A stretch of 62,426 nucleotides of DNA, taken from positions 1 to 62,426 of the forward strand of contig NZ_VCKY01000030.1 of NCBI RefSeq assembly GCF_005889735.1. The letters run 5' to 3'. The position numbers and the translations under genes are program-made. Shown here in pieces: positions 1 to 8,537 of this stretch (the stretch's first letter is position 1; each line of letters begins with the position of its first letter). Under the pieces are notes generated by a model, which had not been told where the DNA came from, searched no databases, and saw only the letters and a list, made by a program, of their open reading frames with translations. Source of the stretch: Nonomuraea turkmeniaca. Lineage in GTDB: Bacteria > Actinomycetota > Actinomycetes > Streptosporangiales > Streptosporangiaceae.

Positions 1-1
1 A

Positions 2-193
2 ATGTCCGGAGAATCCGGGGTGGATGCCCCGGTCGCGTGGCCGTCGGTGTTCACCGCTGAGGCGCGGGTACGGAAGATGCAGACCAAGCTGCACCGTTGG
101 GCGTTAGCCGATCATGGCTTCCGGTTCTACCGGGGTAACGCCATCCCCAGCCCCTGGCCGGAGGCCCTGATCGGCCCGACCTCAACGGCATGA
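2..193 (+). pseudogene. Internally deleted group II intron reverse transcriptase/maturase
   Basis: Residues 22-34 match the start of bacterial group II intron proteins (EARVRKMQTKLHR). Residues 35-63 look like the extreme C-terminus. No YADD catalytic motif, X domain or HNH domain remains. The frame is open to the left edge, so its true start cannot be seen. The family assignment of the N-terminal motif is fairly secure; the reading of the tail is inference. Confidence 0.55.
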
Positions 194-202
194 TCTCGTG
201 GA

Positions 203-236
203 GAGCCCGTTGCTCAGTAATGGGCACGGCGGGTTC
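203..236 (+). ncRNA. Group II intron domain V hairpin
   Basis: Exactly 34 nt, beginning GAGCCCG and ending CGGGTTC, which pair along the lower stem. The catalytic AGC triad is at positions 2-4 and a small bulge sits in the upper stem, matching the domain V pattern. It lies 10 nt after the stop of the deleted maturase frame, where domain V is expected. Confidence 0.65.
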
Positions 237-329
237 GGCGGGCGGGCCGGGGAAACCCACCGGGAGCAATCCCGGCAGGGCGCCCCGGTCCGACCCAACA
301 ACCCCCTTGCCTGGCGGCCTCCCATAGAG

Positions 330-353
330 TTAGCTGGCTAATTAGTCGGCTAA
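330..353 (+). promoter_or_regulatory. Tandem 12-mer operator upstream of the SDR gene
   Basis: Two adjacent 12-mers, TTAGCTGGCTAA (330-341) and TTAGTCGGCTAA (342-353). Each is (nearly) a TTAG..CTAA palindrome. They lie 24 nt before the SDR start codon. The arrangement suggests a TetR-, MarR- or HxlR-type operator; no cognate regulator is adjacent. Confidence 0.5.
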
Positions 354-377
354 TCCAAATCTTGGAGGGATTTTTCC

Positions 378-1124
378 ATGCATGTGCTCGTTACCGGTGG
401 CTCGTCGGGCATCGGCGCTGCCACCGCGCTCGCGTACGCCAAGACCGGGGCACGCGTCACGATCACCTACAACTCCGGCGCGGACCGGGCCGCCGAGATC
501 GTCAAGCGCATCGAGGCGGAAGGCGGCGAGGCCGCGGCCGTCCATCTGGACCTGGAGGACCATACGACGATCGCACCCGCCGTCGCCCAGGCCGGCCCGG
601 TGGACGCGCTCGTCGCGAACGCCGTCCGCTGGGGCACGATCATGCCCAACAGCATCCCGTTCGAGGAGGTGCCCGCCACGGAGTGGACGGCCGCCCTGCA
701 CGCCAACGTCGTCGGCAACGCCCTGCTCGCCCAAGCCGTCCTGCCCGGGATGCGGCGGCGGAAGTTCGGCAGGATCGTGTTCGTGTCGTCGGGGGCGGCC
801 GAGGAAGGGCTGCCGGGCCCCGGCCCGTACGGCACCGCGAAGATGGCCCTGCACGGCATGGCCCGCGCCCTGGCGTGGGAGTCCGGCAGGGACGGCATCC
901 TGGTGAACGTGGCGGTCGCCGGCCTCACCGTCACCGACGTCGCCCGCCCCGTCTCGCAGCAGGTCCTGGACGAGATCGCCGCCCGCACACCCAGCCGCCG
1001 GCTGTCCACGGCCGACGACCTGGCCGCCTTGATCGTCTTCCTCGGCTCCGCCGCCAACCGTAACGTCACCGGGGAGTTCGTTCGCGACGGGTCGAATGCG
1101 GGCAGGTCATCACACGCAGTGTGA
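378..1124 (+). CDS. SDR family NAD(P)-dependent oxidoreductase
   Basis: This 248-residue protein has classical short-chain dehydrogenase features: the dinucleotide-binding TGGSSGIGAA motif near residue 6, an N-A-V segment near residue 80, a catalytic serine in VSSGAAEE and the YGTAK (YxxxK) motif near residue 150. It resembles FabG-like 3-oxoacyl-ACP reductases, but the substrate cannot be read from sequence. The ATG at 378 follows a GGAGG-like site at 363-368. It is probably monocistronic, controlled through the tandem 12-mers just upstream, and separated from purF by a short gap. Confidence 0.85.
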   Translation: MHVLVTGGSSGIGAATALAYAKTGARVTITYNSGADRAAEIVKRIEAEGGEAAAVHLDLEDHTTIAPAVAQAGPVDALVANAVRWGTIMPNSIPFEEVPATEWTAALHANVVGNALLAQAVLPGMRRRKFGRIVFVSSGAAEEGLPGPGPYGTAKMALHGMARALAWESGRDGILVNVAVAGLTVTDVARPVSQQVLDEIAARTPSRRLSTADDLAALIVFLGSAANRNVTGEFVRDGSNAGRSSHAV

Positions 1125-1175
1125 TCTCGCCCCCGGGTGTGCGAGCACGGATTCGGCCAACCTAGACTGAGGCAT

Positions 1176-2612
1176 GTGCTGAAGGGCGACGGCCGGCTCG
1201 GCCATGACCTGGACCCCCACGACCGCGCTCCAAAAGACGCTTGTGGCGTCTTCGGCGTGTGGGCGCCAGGCGAGGAAGTTTCCAAACTCACCTACTACGG
1301 GCTGTACGCGTTGCAGCACCGCGGCCAGGAGTCCGCGGGCATCGCGGTCAGCGAGGGCAGCCGCATTCTCGTCTACAAGGACATGGGCCTCGTCGCCCAG
1401 GTCTTCGACGAGTCTGTGCTCGGCACCCTCCGCGGCCACCTGGCCATCGGCCACTGCCGCTACTCCACGACCGGATCGAGTGTGTGGGAGAACGCGCAGC
1501 CGACGTTGAGCTCCACCGACGTCGGCGGCCTCGCGCTCGCGCACAACGGCAACCTGATCAACACCCCGGAGCTGGCCCAGCGCCTGGCCCCGGGGTCGAC
1601 CAGAGCCACCACCGACACCGAGGTCCTGACCACGCTCCTGGCCCAGGACCGCACCCGCTCCGTCGAGGACGCTGCCGCCGAGCTGCTCCCGCAGGTCAAG
1701 GGCGCTTACTCGCTCGTGTTCATGGACGAGAAGACGCTCTACGCGGCCCGCGACCCACAGGGCATCCGCCCGCTGGTGCTCGGCCGGCTCGAACGCGGCT
1801 GGGTGGTGGCCTCCGAGACGGCCGCGCTCGACATCGTGGGCGCCACGTTCGTCCGCGAGATCGAGCCGGGCGAGATGCTCACCATCGACGAGCGCGGCGT
1901 GCGATCGCGCCGCTTCGCGCTGGCCGAGCCGAAGGGCTGCCTGTTCGAGTACGTCTACCTCGCGCGCCCCGACACCACCATCGCGGGCCGCGGCGTCCAG
2001 GTCACCCGGGTCGAGGTCGGCCGCGTGCTGGCCCGCGAGCACCCTGTGGAGGCTGACCTGGTCATCCCCACGCCGGAGTCCGGCACCCCGGCCGCCGTCG
2101 GCTACGCGCAGGAGAGCGGGATCCCGTACGGGCAGGGGCTGGTCAAGAACTCCTACGTGGGCCGCACCTTCATCCAGCCCTCCCAGACCATCCGCCAGCT
2201 CGGCATCCGGCTCAAGCTCAACCCGCTGCGCGAGGTCGTCGAGGGCAAGCGGCTGGTGGTCGTGGACGACTCGATCGTGCGGGGCAACACGCAGCGGGCC
2301 ATCGTGAAGATGTTGCGCGAGGCGGGAGCTCGTGAGGTGCACGTACGCATCTCCTCGCCGCCCGTGGCCTGGCCGTGCTTCTACGGCATCGACTTCGCCA
2401 CCAGGGCGGAGCTGATCGCGGGCTCGCTGACGGTGGAGGAGATTCGGGCCTCGCTCGGCGCGGACTCGCTGGGCTACATCTCCCTGGAGGGCCTCACCAA
2501 GGCCACCACGATTCCGGCCGACCGCCTCTGCAGGGCCTGCTTCGACGGCTCGTACCCCATCCCCATCGACCAGGACAACGTGGGCAAGTTCGTGTTGGAG
2601 ACCAAGGCGTGA
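1176..2612 (+). CDS. purF: Amidophosphoribosyltransferase
   Basis: Catalyses the first committed step of purine synthesis, PRPP plus glutamine to 5-phosphoribosylamine. The N-terminal Ntn glutaminase begins at Cys23 (DACGVFGVW) after a short propeptide, followed by the LQHRGQESAG segment. The phosphoribosyltransferase domain has the PRPP loop VVVDDSIVRGNT. Cysteines including the CxxC in RLCRACFDG suggest a 4Fe-4S type enzyme as in Bacillus. I prefer GTG 1176 because TGAGG precedes it at 1168-1172 and the propeptide then has normal length; an in-frame GTG at 1137 is the alternative. Length is 478 residues. purM follows 58 bp downstream. Confidence 0.95.
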   Translation: MLKGDGRLGHDLDPHDRAPKDACGVFGVWAPGEEVSKLTYYGLYALQHRGQESAGIAVSEGSRILVYKDMGLVAQVFDESVLGTLRGHLAIGHCRYSTTGSSVWENAQPTLSSTDVGGLALAHNGNLINTPELAQRLAPGSTRATTDTEVLTTLLAQDRTRSVEDAAAELLPQVKGAYSLVFMDEKTLYAARDPQGIRPLVLGRLERGWVVASETAALDIVGATFVREIEPGEMLTIDERGVRSRRFALAEPKGCLFEYVYLARPDTTIAGRGVQVTRVEVGRVLAREHPVEADLVIPTPESGTPAAVGYAQESGIPYGQGLVKNSYVGRTFIQPSQTIRQLGIRLKLNPLREVVEGKRLVVVDDSIVRGNTQRAIVKMLREAGAREVHVRISSPPVAWPCFYGIDFATRAELIAGSLTVEEIRASLGADSLGYISLEGLTKATTIPADRLCRACFDGSYPIPIDQDNVGKFVLETKA

Positions 2613-2670
2613 TCGAGCGAACCATGGACACAGCAGTGCAAGTGCTCACGCTGCCGACGAAGGAGGCTGC

Positions 2671-3696
2671 GTGAGCACGTACGAAGCCGCCGGTGTGGAC
2701 ATCGCGGCCGGCGAGCGGGCCGTCGACCTGATGAAGAACAAGGTGGCGCGCTCTCGGCGGCCCGAGGTGGTCGACGACGCCAGCGGTTTCGCCGGCCTGT
2801 TCGACGCCTCCGCCCTGCTGCGATATGAGCGGCCGCTGCTGGCCACCTCCACCGACGGGGTGGGCACCAAGGTCATGATCGCTCAGCAGTACGGCAAGCA
2901 CGACACGATCGGCATCGACCTGGTCGGCATGGTCCTGGACGACCTGGTGGTGTGCGGGGCCGAGCCGCTGTTCATGACCGACTACATCGCCTGCGGCAAG
3001 GTGGTGCCCGAGCGCATCGCCGAGATCGTCGGCGGCGTCGCCGAGGGCTGCCGCCTGGCCGGGGCCGCGCTCGTGGGCGGCGAGACGGCCGAGCACCCGG
3101 GGGCGATGGGGCCGGACGAGTACGACCTGGCGGGAGCCGGGACCGGCGTCGTGGAGGCGTCCGCCATGCTCGGGCCCTCCCAGGTCCAGGAGGGTGACGT
3201 GGTGCTGGGGCTCGCCTCCTCGGGCGTGCACTCCAATGGCTACTCGCTGGTGCGCCACATCCTGCGCGAGGCCTCGCTGTCGCTCGAGACGGTGCTGCCC
3301 GAGCTGGGCCGCCCCCTGGGCGAGGAACTGCTGGAGCCGACCCGCATCTATTCGCTCGACTGCCTGAAATTGGCCCGTACGGGCTCGGTCCACGCCTTCG
3401 CGCACATCACGGGCGGCGGGATCGAGGGCAATGTGTCGCGCTCCCTCCCCAACCACCTGGACGCCCTGCTCGACCGTTCCTCCTGGACCCCACCGCCGAT
3501 CTTCGGCGTGCTGGCCGGGCATGGGCGGGTGGCCCAGAAGGACATGGACCGCACGTTCAACCTGGGGGTCGGCATGGCCGCCATCGTCGCCCCCGACGCC
3601 GCCGACGCCGCCATCCGCCTACTGGCCGACCGCGGCCTGCCCGCCTGGGTCCTGGGCGAAGTCGTCCCAGGCACCGGCTCGGCCCACTACCGCTAA
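2671..3696 (+). CDS. purM: Phosphoribosylformylglycinamidine cyclo-ligase (AIR synthetase)
   Basis: ATP-dependent ring closure of FGAM to AIR in purine synthesis. The 341-residue length is normal for the family. Visible motifs are the substrate/ATP loop STDGVGTKV near residue 64, DYIACGK near residue 107 and the GGETAEHPG segment near residue 134. The GTG start follows an excellent AAGGAGG site at 2660-2666. It is probably co-transcribed with purF and ends before a GC hairpin at 3703-3721. Confidence 0.95.
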   Translation: MSTYEAAGVDIAAGERAVDLMKNKVARSRRPEVVDDASGFAGLFDASALLRYERPLLATSTDGVGTKVMIAQQYGKHDTIGIDLVGMVLDDLVVCGAEPLFMTDYIACGKVVPERIAEIVGGVAEGCRLAGAALVGGETAEHPGAMGPDEYDLAGAGTGVVEASAMLGPSQVQEGDVVLGLASSGVHSNGYSLVRHILREASLSLETVLPELGRPLGEELLEPTRIYSLDCLKLARTGSVHAFAHITGGGIEGNVSRSLPNHLDALLDRSSWTPPPIFGVLAGHGRVAQKDMDRTFNLGVGMAAIVAPDAADAAIRLLADRGLPAWVLGEVVPGTGSAHYR

Positions 3697-3702
3697 GCCG
3701 CC

Positions 3703-3721
3703 CGGCCCGGGGACCGGGCCG
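3703..3721 (+). terminator. GC-rich hairpin after purM
   Basis: CGGCCCG at 3703-3709 pairs with CGGGCCG at 3715-3721 across a 5-nt loop, 7 bp after the purM stop codon. There is no T-tract, which is common for actinomycete terminators. Confidence 0.5.
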
Positions 3722-3758
3722 CGGCCCTCACGCGCAGCGCGGCGATCGGCCGGGGTGT

Positions 3759-3836
3759 CGAGCGCCGCAGGAGCTGAAGATCGCCCGCCTGGCCGCCGAG
3801 GGCCCGTCCAACCACGCGATCGGCCGGCAGCTCTGA
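3759..3836 (+). pseudogene. LuxR-type HTH fragment
   Basis: The frame reads PQELKIARLAAEGPSNHAIG, which matches the first helices of a LuxR/GerE output domain (usual form: PQE..IA.LAAEG.SN..IG..L), then stops at 3834-3836. Nothing upstream in this frame is recognisable as a regulator. It is a decayed C-terminal remnant between purM and the convergent CGNR gene. Confidence 0.5.
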
Positions 3837-3837
3837 C

Positions 3838-4383
3838 TCAGGTGGTCTTGTGCCGCTGGTAGTAGCGGGCCACGCGGACACGGTTGCCGCACAGCTCCGG
3901 TGAGCACCAGCGGCGGCGGGGGTGGGCGGGCAGGAACAACATGCGGCACTGAGGGCCCTCGCAGCCGCGGATCCGGCCGACGGCCGGGTCGGTGAGCAGG
4001 TCGGCGGCGGCCTCGGCGAGCTGGGCGAGCAGCCGCGCCAGGTCGTCGCCGTCCCGTCCCATGCCCGTGCGGAACGTCCCGTCCCGCCACTCCAGCACGC
4101 GGTAGGGCGGAGCGCCGCGGGCCGCCTCGTTGAGGGCGGCGACCGCCGCGTCCGGCGGCGAAGCGCCCTCCCGCACGGCGTTCAGCGCCGACTCCACATG
4201 GCCGCGCAGGCGGCGGACGGCGGCCAGTCCCGCGGCCGTGAGCGGGGCCGACGGCGCCGTGAGCCGGTCGGTCTGGCGGGCGAGCCACGTCTGGAAGTCC
4301 CCGGGCGCGTCAAGGGCGTCGAAGTCGCGGGCACGCGTGTTGACCAGGTCCAGCGCGAGCGGCTCACCGATCAGGAGCTCCAT
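3838..4383 (-). CDS. ABATE/CGNR zinc-finger regulator
   Basis: The 181-residue protein starts MELLIGEPLALDLVNT, the typical opening of the ABATE domain. It ends with a CGNR zinc finger (CEGPQC near 143, then RRWCSPELCGNR near 165-175, with four cysteines). Family members are putative DNA-binding stress or catabolic regulators. ATG 4383 gives the standard N-terminus, although in-frame starts exist further upstream. The gene is divergent from a hydrolase, and the region between them carries two inverted pairs of a CTAATG motif, so it probably regulates itself and the hydrolase. Confidence 0.8.
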   Translation of the reverse strand: MELLIGEPLALDLVNTRARDFDALDAPGDFQTWLARQTDRLTAPSAPLTAAGLAAVRRLRGHVESALNAVREGASPPDAAVAALNEAARGAPPYRVLEWRDGTFRTGMGRDGDDLARLLAQLAEAAADLLTDPAVGRIRGCEGPQCRMLFLPAHPRRRWCSPELCGNRVRVARYYQRHKTT

Positions 4384-4388
4384 GCCAA

Positions 4389-4471
4389 CTAATGGTACAT
4401 CCGATACTTGACCCATTAGCCGGAAACTGGTTATAACTAATGCATCTTCCATCGAAAGAGACATTAGTTAT
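4389..4471. promoter_or_regulatory. Two inverted CTAATG repeat pairs between divergent genes
   Basis: CTAATGG (4389-4395) faces CCATTAG (4413-4419), a perfect 7-bp inverted pair with 17-nt spacer. ATAACTAATG (4433-4442) faces CATTAGTTAT (4462-4471), a perfect 10-bp pair with 19-nt spacer that runs into the hydrolase start codon. The shared CTAATG core in four copies and the divergent arrangement suggest binding sites for the adjacent CGNR regulator. Confidence 0.6.
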
Positions 4472-5300
4472 GGACATTCCTCAGGTACGGCACGGGTTCG
4501 TGGACGTGGACGGCGTGCGGGTCTTCTACCGCGAGGCCGGGCCGCGGAACGCGCTGCCGGTGCTTCTCCTGCACGGCTTCCCGTCCGCCTCACACCAGTA
4601 CAGGCGGTTGATGGACGCGCTGGGCGACCGCTACCGGCTGATCGCGCCCGACTACCCCGGCTTCGGGCACACACAGGCGCCGGACGGCTTCGTCTACTCC
4701 TTCGACCGCCTCGCCGACGTGATCGAGGGATTCGTCCGGGCGATCGGCCTGGAGCGGTTCGTGTGGTACGCGTTCGACTTCGGCGGCCCGGTCGGCTTCC
4801 GGGTCGCCACCCGGCATCCCGAGTGGATCGCCGCCCTGATCGTCCAGAACGCCAACGCCTACGACGAGGGACTCTCCGAGCTGGCGCGCAAGACCATCGA
4901 CTCCCCCGTGAAGGACCTGTTCACGCTGCCGGTCACGCGGAGTCAGTACGAGGGCGGCACGACGGATCCGGCACTGATCGCGCCCGACGGATGGACGCTC
5001 GACCAGCACTTCCTCGACCTGCCCGGACGCAAGGAAGCACAACTGGCGCTCGCGCTGGACTACCGGTCGAACGTGGAGCTCTATCCCGCCTGGCAGGCAT
5101 GGCTACGCGAGCACCGCCCGCCCACGCTGGTGCTCTGGGGACGGGGAGACGCGTTCTTCCCCGAGCCCGGCGCGCACGCGTACAGGCGCGACGTGCCCGA
5201 GGCCGAGATACACGTGTTCGACACCGGGCACTTCGCACTGGAGGAGAAACTTCCGGAGATCGCCCCACTCATCGCCGGCTTTCTTGCCCGGCAAGCGTGA
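4470..5300 (+). CDS. Alpha/beta fold hydrolase (haloalkane dehalogenase/epoxide hydrolase-like)
   Basis: The 276-residue protein has the oxyanion HGFPSAS motif near residue 37 and an aspartate at the nucleophile elbow (AFDFGGPVGF near residue 105), as in dehalogenases and epoxide hydrolases rather than serine esterases. The terminal histidine is in DTGHFALEE near residue 253. The true substrate is unknown. ATG 4470 is preferred because the family start MD..VRHGFVDVDG follows and a GAAAGAG site lies at 4454-4460; ATG 4440 is an in-frame alternative. It is probably controlled by the divergent CGNR protein. Confidence 0.8.
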   Translation: MDIPQVRHGFVDVDGVRVFYREAGPRNALPVLLLHGFPSASHQYRRLMDALGDRYRLIAPDYPGFGHTQAPDGFVYSFDRLADVIEGFVRAIGLERFVWYAFDFGGPVGFRVATRHPEWIAALIVQNANAYDEGLSELARKTIDSPVKDLFTLPVTRSQYEGGTTDPALIAPDGWTLDQHFLDLPGRKEAQLALALDYRSNVELYPAWQAWLREHRPPTLVLWGRGDAFFPEPGAHAYRRDVPEAEIHVFDTGHFALEEKLPEIAPLIAGFLARQA

Positions 5301-5305
5301 CGAAA

Positions 5306-5327
5306 GCCCCACGGTTGCCCGTGGGGC
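5306..5327. terminator. Perfect 9-bp hairpin between convergent genes
   Basis: GCCCCACGG (5306-5314) pairs with CCGTGGGGC (5319-5327) over a TTGC loop, 5 nt after the hydrolase stop. It could serve the hydrolase and, from the other side, the DUF3073 gene. Confidence 0.65.
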
Positions 5328-5400
5328 CCGACGAACGTGAGCGAGGATCCGGCGCACGAAGGGTGCGGCCGGGCCCTCGGCACGTCAACCCGGAGAGTGG

Positions 5401-5631
5401 CTATCGACGGCCGGACGGACGGCCATCGTCGTCGTCTCCGGTGTCATAGTCATCGGCGTAATCGGCATAGCGATCCGCCAGCTCATCGTTGAGGTCGTCG
5501 GCGTCGTCATTGCGGCTGGAGTCTCCGACCCCGAGTTCGTCGCGAAGACGGTCAAGATCCGTGCCACCGCTGTTGTACTTCAGCTGGCGAGCAACCTTGA
5601 CCTGCTTGGCCTTTGCTCGGCCGCGCCCCAT
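5401..5631 (-). CDS. DUF3073 family protein
   Basis: A 76-residue protein with the family start MGRGRAKAKQVKVARQLKY, a basic N-terminus and a very acidic tail (DADD, DDYDTGDDDD). No biochemical role is known to me. It sits between purM and valine dehydrogenase, as in Streptomyces, and probably precedes no other gene in its operon. ATG 5631 is chosen over an upstream in-frame start because homologues begin with MGRGR. A 7-bp inverted repeat lies just upstream. Confidence 0.85.
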   Translation of the reverse strand: MGRGRAKAKQVKVARQLKYNSGGTDLDRLRDELGVGDSSRNDDADDLNDELADRYADYADDYDTGDDDDGRPSGRR

Positions 5632-5636
5632 TGGCT

Positions 5637-5657
5637 CGACCCCCTCGTGTGGGGTCG
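5637..5657. promoter_or_regulatory. 7-bp inverted repeat upstream of the DUF3073 gene
   Basis: CGACCCC (5637-5643) faces CGGGGTCG-type arm GGGGTCG (5651-5657) with a 7-nt spacer, 6 nt before the DUF3073 start. It could be an operator or a leader hairpin that affects ribosome access; the sequence alone does not decide. Confidence 0.35.
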
Positions 5658-5782
5658 TCCCCGACCCCTCGTCGCTAACGCACCACACACTGACGCCGCC
5701 TGACTTTGGACGTCAGCCTATCGTTCGCCTATTACCGTACCTGTTTTGTGCCCAGCTCGGTACGTCGTATGGGCGTGGGGCG

Positions 5783-6862
5783 TCAGTGGCCCAGCCAAAT
5801 AGCCCTAATACGCCCGACTTCCGACATTCTGCGCTCAGCTAGCCTATCCGCTGCGACCGCGGGAGGAACGCCCTCATCGGCCGCGATTCGGAAGATCTTC
5901 AGAGTCGTGTCATAGATCTGGGCGGCTTTGGACCTGGCCCGATCCATGTCGAACCCCTTGATCTCATCCGCGACCTGGATCACTCCGCCGGAATTGACCA
6001 CGTAGTCCGGCGCGTAGAGGATCCCGCGTTCGGCGAGCTGCTTCTCCACACCCGGGTGGGCGAGCTGGTTGTTGGCCGCGCCGCACACGATCTTCGCGTT
6101 CAGCCGAGCCACGGTGTCGTCGTCGAGCGCGCCGCCCAGCGCGCACGGCGCGAACACGTCGATGTCGGCCGACGCCAGGGCCCGGGCGTCGGGCACCACG
6201 TCCACTTCGGGGTGTCGCAGGCGGACGCGCTCGATCGCCTTGGGGCTGACGTCGCAGATCACGACCTCGGCGCCGTCTTCGCGCAAGAGCTCGACCAGGC
6301 GGTGGCCCACCTTGCCGACCCCTTCGACGCCGACCCGCTTGCCGTGCAGCGACGGTGTGCCGTAGACCCGCTCGGCCGAGGCCCGCATGCCCTGGAACAC
6401 ACCGAACGCCGTGAGGATGGACGAATCACCCGCCCCTCCGTTGGCCGGCGTGCGGCCGGTCACGAAGCGGCACTCACGGGCGACGATGTCCATGTCCTCG
6501 CTGTAGGTGCCGACGTCGCAGGCGGTGATGTAGCGCCCGCCGAGCGACTCGACGAACCTGCCGTACGCGCGCAGCAGCGCCTCGCTCTTGTCCTTGGCCG
6601 GGTCGCCGATGATGACGGCCTTGCCGCCACCCAGGTCCAGGCCGGCCAGCGCGTTCTTGTAGGCCATGCCCTTGGCCAGGTTGAGCACGTCGGCGAGGGC
6701 CGCCTGCTCGCTCTCGTACGGATAGAACCTGGTGCCTCCCAGCGCCGGTCCGAGTGCGGTGTTGTGGATGGCGATGATGGCACGCAGGCCGCTCTGCTCG
6801 TCGGCGCAGAACACGACCTGCTCATGGACGTCCTTGTGGGACGAGCCGAAGACGTCGGTCAC
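5783..6862 (-). CDS. vdh: Glu/Leu/Phe/Val dehydrogenase, probably valine dehydrogenase
   Basis: Oxidative deamination of branched-chain amino acids with NAD. The 359-residue protein has the GGTRFYPY substrate-binding segment, the catalytic lysine region [19 protein letters not shown] and the Rossmann motif GVGKVGH. Its place three genes from bldC matches the Streptomyces vdh locus. GTG 6862 is preferred over 6910 because GGGAG lies 8 nt upstream and the product then starts MTDVFGS. A role in valine catabolism that feeds polyketide precursors is known for actinomycetes and inferred here. Confidence 0.88.
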   Translation of the reverse strand: MTDVFGSSHKDVHEQVVFCADEQSGLRAIIAIHNTALGPALGGTRFYPYESEQAALADVLNLAKGMAYKNALAGLDLGGGKAVIIGDPAKDKSEALLRAYGRFVESLGGRYITACDVGTYSEDMDIVARECRFVTGRTPANGGAGDSSILTAFGVFQGMRASAERVYGTPSLHGKRVGVEGVGKVGHRLVELLREDGAEVVICDVSPKAIERVRLRHPEVDVVPDARALASADIDVFAPCALGGALDDDTVARLNAKIVCGAANNQLAHPGVEKQLAERGILYAPDYVVNSGGVIQVADEIKGFDMDRARSKAAQIYDTTLKIFRIAADEGVPPAVAADRLAERRMSEVGRIRAIWLGH

Positions 6863-6969
6863 GGTAGTGACTCCCTGTCCGGTCCGCCGCACCGTTGCGG
6901 CGGAGATCACCTCACAGCGTAGTAAGCCTCAACGGTGCATGCAGGGTCGCTTCGTGACACGATGCCTCC

Positions 6970-7836
6970 GTGCTGCCCTATGCCGCCTACCTCCGCGTCT
7001 ATGAGCCACTGACCGCGTTCGCCGAGTCCGAGCGCAAGGTGTGGGCCGATTACGCCGACTCACGTGACCGCCCGCGCCGCGCGAACGCGCTCAATGCGGA
7101 GCACGGCGAGTCGGTCATGCGCCTGCTCGGCATGCCCCCTCAACCCGTTCCCGCCCAGGAGAGCCCCAACGCCTATCTACGGCGCGTTGAAGACCGTCTG
7201 TACGTTTGCCCCTGGCAGACCCGCCTGCGCTCATGGCTGGCGTTCTCAAGGCTGCGCGGGAACACTCCCGTGAAGCTGATGGACCGCCTCGTGCCCAAAG
7301 GCGTCGCCGAGCAGATCGCCGACGACTTCGACCGGTTCAAACGCCAGGCCGACTCGTCCGCGTTGCGCACGCACATTCGCACTACGGCGTGGCATGTGCC
7401 GCCATCGTGGTTCGTGCCGTTTGATGGGAACGAGCGCTGGCTGGTGCTCGGCTCCTCCACTCCTGGGCAGGACGTGAAGACCACGGCGACCGGACGCAAC
7501 CTCATCTACGTCACCTCCATGGCGCAGGCCAGGAGGCGGGCGGCGCGTGCGCTCAACGTGCTGCGCAGGCACCTGGGGGACGTGGCGGCCAACTTCGACG
7601 TGGAGGACATCGCGCGGTGGCTGGAGGAGTTCCACCCTCATTCGCTGGTCGAGCTGGACTACGGCGGCCTCGTGCACCTCATGGACGACGACGCGCTGCA
7701 GGCCGACCAGTCGGTGGCGGAGCTCGCGGCGGCTCTGACGGGCCTGGACACGGGTCAAGAAGAACTTGCCTACGCCATGTACCAGAGGGTGATCCTCCGG
7801 TGGAAGTCAATGCAACAGCTGGAATCTGCCAACTGA
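6970..7836 (+). CDS. Conserved hypothetical protein of the bldC neighbourhood
   Basis: The 288-residue protein has no membrane segment or recognised catalytic motif. It starts GTG with MLPYAAYLRVYEPL and contains a tryptophan-rich central region (ETT/AWHVPPSWFVPF and NERWLVLG). A protein of this kind occupies the same position between vdh and bldC in Streptomyces, so it belongs to the core actinomycete block. It is divergent from vdh across about 107 bp that must hold both promoters. I cannot assign a function. Confidence 0.75.
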   Translation: MLPYAAYLRVYEPLTAFAESERKVWADYADSRDRPRRANALNAEHGESVMRLLGMPPQPVPAQESPNAYLRRVEDRLYVCPWQTRLRSWLAFSRLRGNTPVKLMDRLVPKGVAEQIADDFDRFKRQADSSALRTHIRTTAWHVPPSWFVPFDGNERWLVLGSSTPGQDVKTTATGRNLIYVTSMAQARRRAARALNVLRRHLGDVAANFDVEDIARWLEEFHPHSLVELDYGGLVHLMDDDALQADQSVAELAAALTGLDTGQEELAYAMYQRVILRWKSMQQLESAN

Positions 7837-8158
7837 GCCCCAATGCGGCCGTCTGACCTGCATGAGTAGGTCACGTCTCACGGCTGCTCTCTTCTGCGAA
7901 CTGAGTAGTTTGCCGTTTTCACTGCGATACCACGAACCGTGTCGCTAGAATCACCGAGCGTGACATGGCCACGTAGGCAGGCAGTCGGGTCAAAGAAGGG
8001 CTCGCCAATCGCTCTGCGTGGCGGTATGGTCACATCGGGTGATGCCGCATATGGCTCAGAAAAGCCGCACGCTCTGGGCCATAGGTGGACATCCGTGACA
8101 CGCGCAAAGGCAGTCACAGGATCGCGAAGCCGGTCCACACGGAGGAGAGGCCGCACAA
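7837..8158. other. Intergenic region upstream of bldC
   Basis: No gene is seen in these 322 bases. A TAGAAT hexamer at 7946-7951 is a plausible -10 element, but I do not see a well-placed -35. The bldC ribosome binding site GGAGGAGAGG ends this stretch. A long leader or several promoters for bldC would fit its developmental role. Confidence 0.35.
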
Positions 8159-8362
8159 ATGTCAGCTCGTACACCCGAGGCCGAGCCACTGCTTACGCCC
8201 GCTGAGGTCGCCACCATGTTCAGGGTCGACCCCAAGACCGTCACGCGGTGGGCCAAGGCGGGCAAGTTGACGTCGATTCGCACCCTGGGCGGTCATCGGC
8301 GTTACCGGGAGACCGAGGTTCGGGCACTGCTCGCGGGCATTCCGCAGCAGCGTTCCGAGTAA
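8159..8362 (+). CDS. bldC: BldC, MerR-like developmental DNA-binding protein
   Basis: The 67-residue protein is a single winged-helix MerR-type DNA-binding domain without effector domain: LLTPAEVATMFRVDPKTVTRWAKAGKL holds the helix-turn-helix and TLGGHRRYRETEV the wing. It is nearly identical over its whole length to Streptomyces BldC, which binds direct repeats cooperatively and controls the onset of development. The ATG follows a strong GGAGGAGAGG. The regulator's targets cannot be predicted from this window alone. Confidence 0.95.
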   Translation: MSARTPEAEPLLTPAEVATMFRVDPKTVTRWAKAGKLTSIRTLGGHRRYRETEVRALLAGIPQQRSE

Positions 8363-8537
8363 CCAGAGGGTCGTCACTCACGATCCTCAGGGGGGTGAGG
8401 GGTGGACCAGGCCGAGGCTGGGCCCGGTCCACCACCGTCGGAAGTTGGCGCCGCCCGCCCGGCGCCATCCTTCTTACCTCGCGAGGGAGCGCCGTCGCCT
8501 GGAGGAGCGGCGGGAGCGTAGCGACCAGAGCGGAGGA

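Larger units (their letters stand above)
2..300 (+). mobile_element. Group II intron relic with most of the maturase deleted
   Basis: A short reading frame (2-193) joins the N-terminal signature of actinobacterial intron-encoded reverse transcriptases (VRKMQTKLHRWA) directly to a tail ending YRGNAIPSPWPE, which resembles the C-terminus of the same family. It is followed by a 34-nt domain V hairpin and a GC-rich domain VI-like segment. The usual RT, maturase and endonuclease core of about 400 residues is absent, so this is an internally deleted, immobile copy. The 3' boundary near 300 is approximate and the 5' end lies outside the window. Confidence 0.6.
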
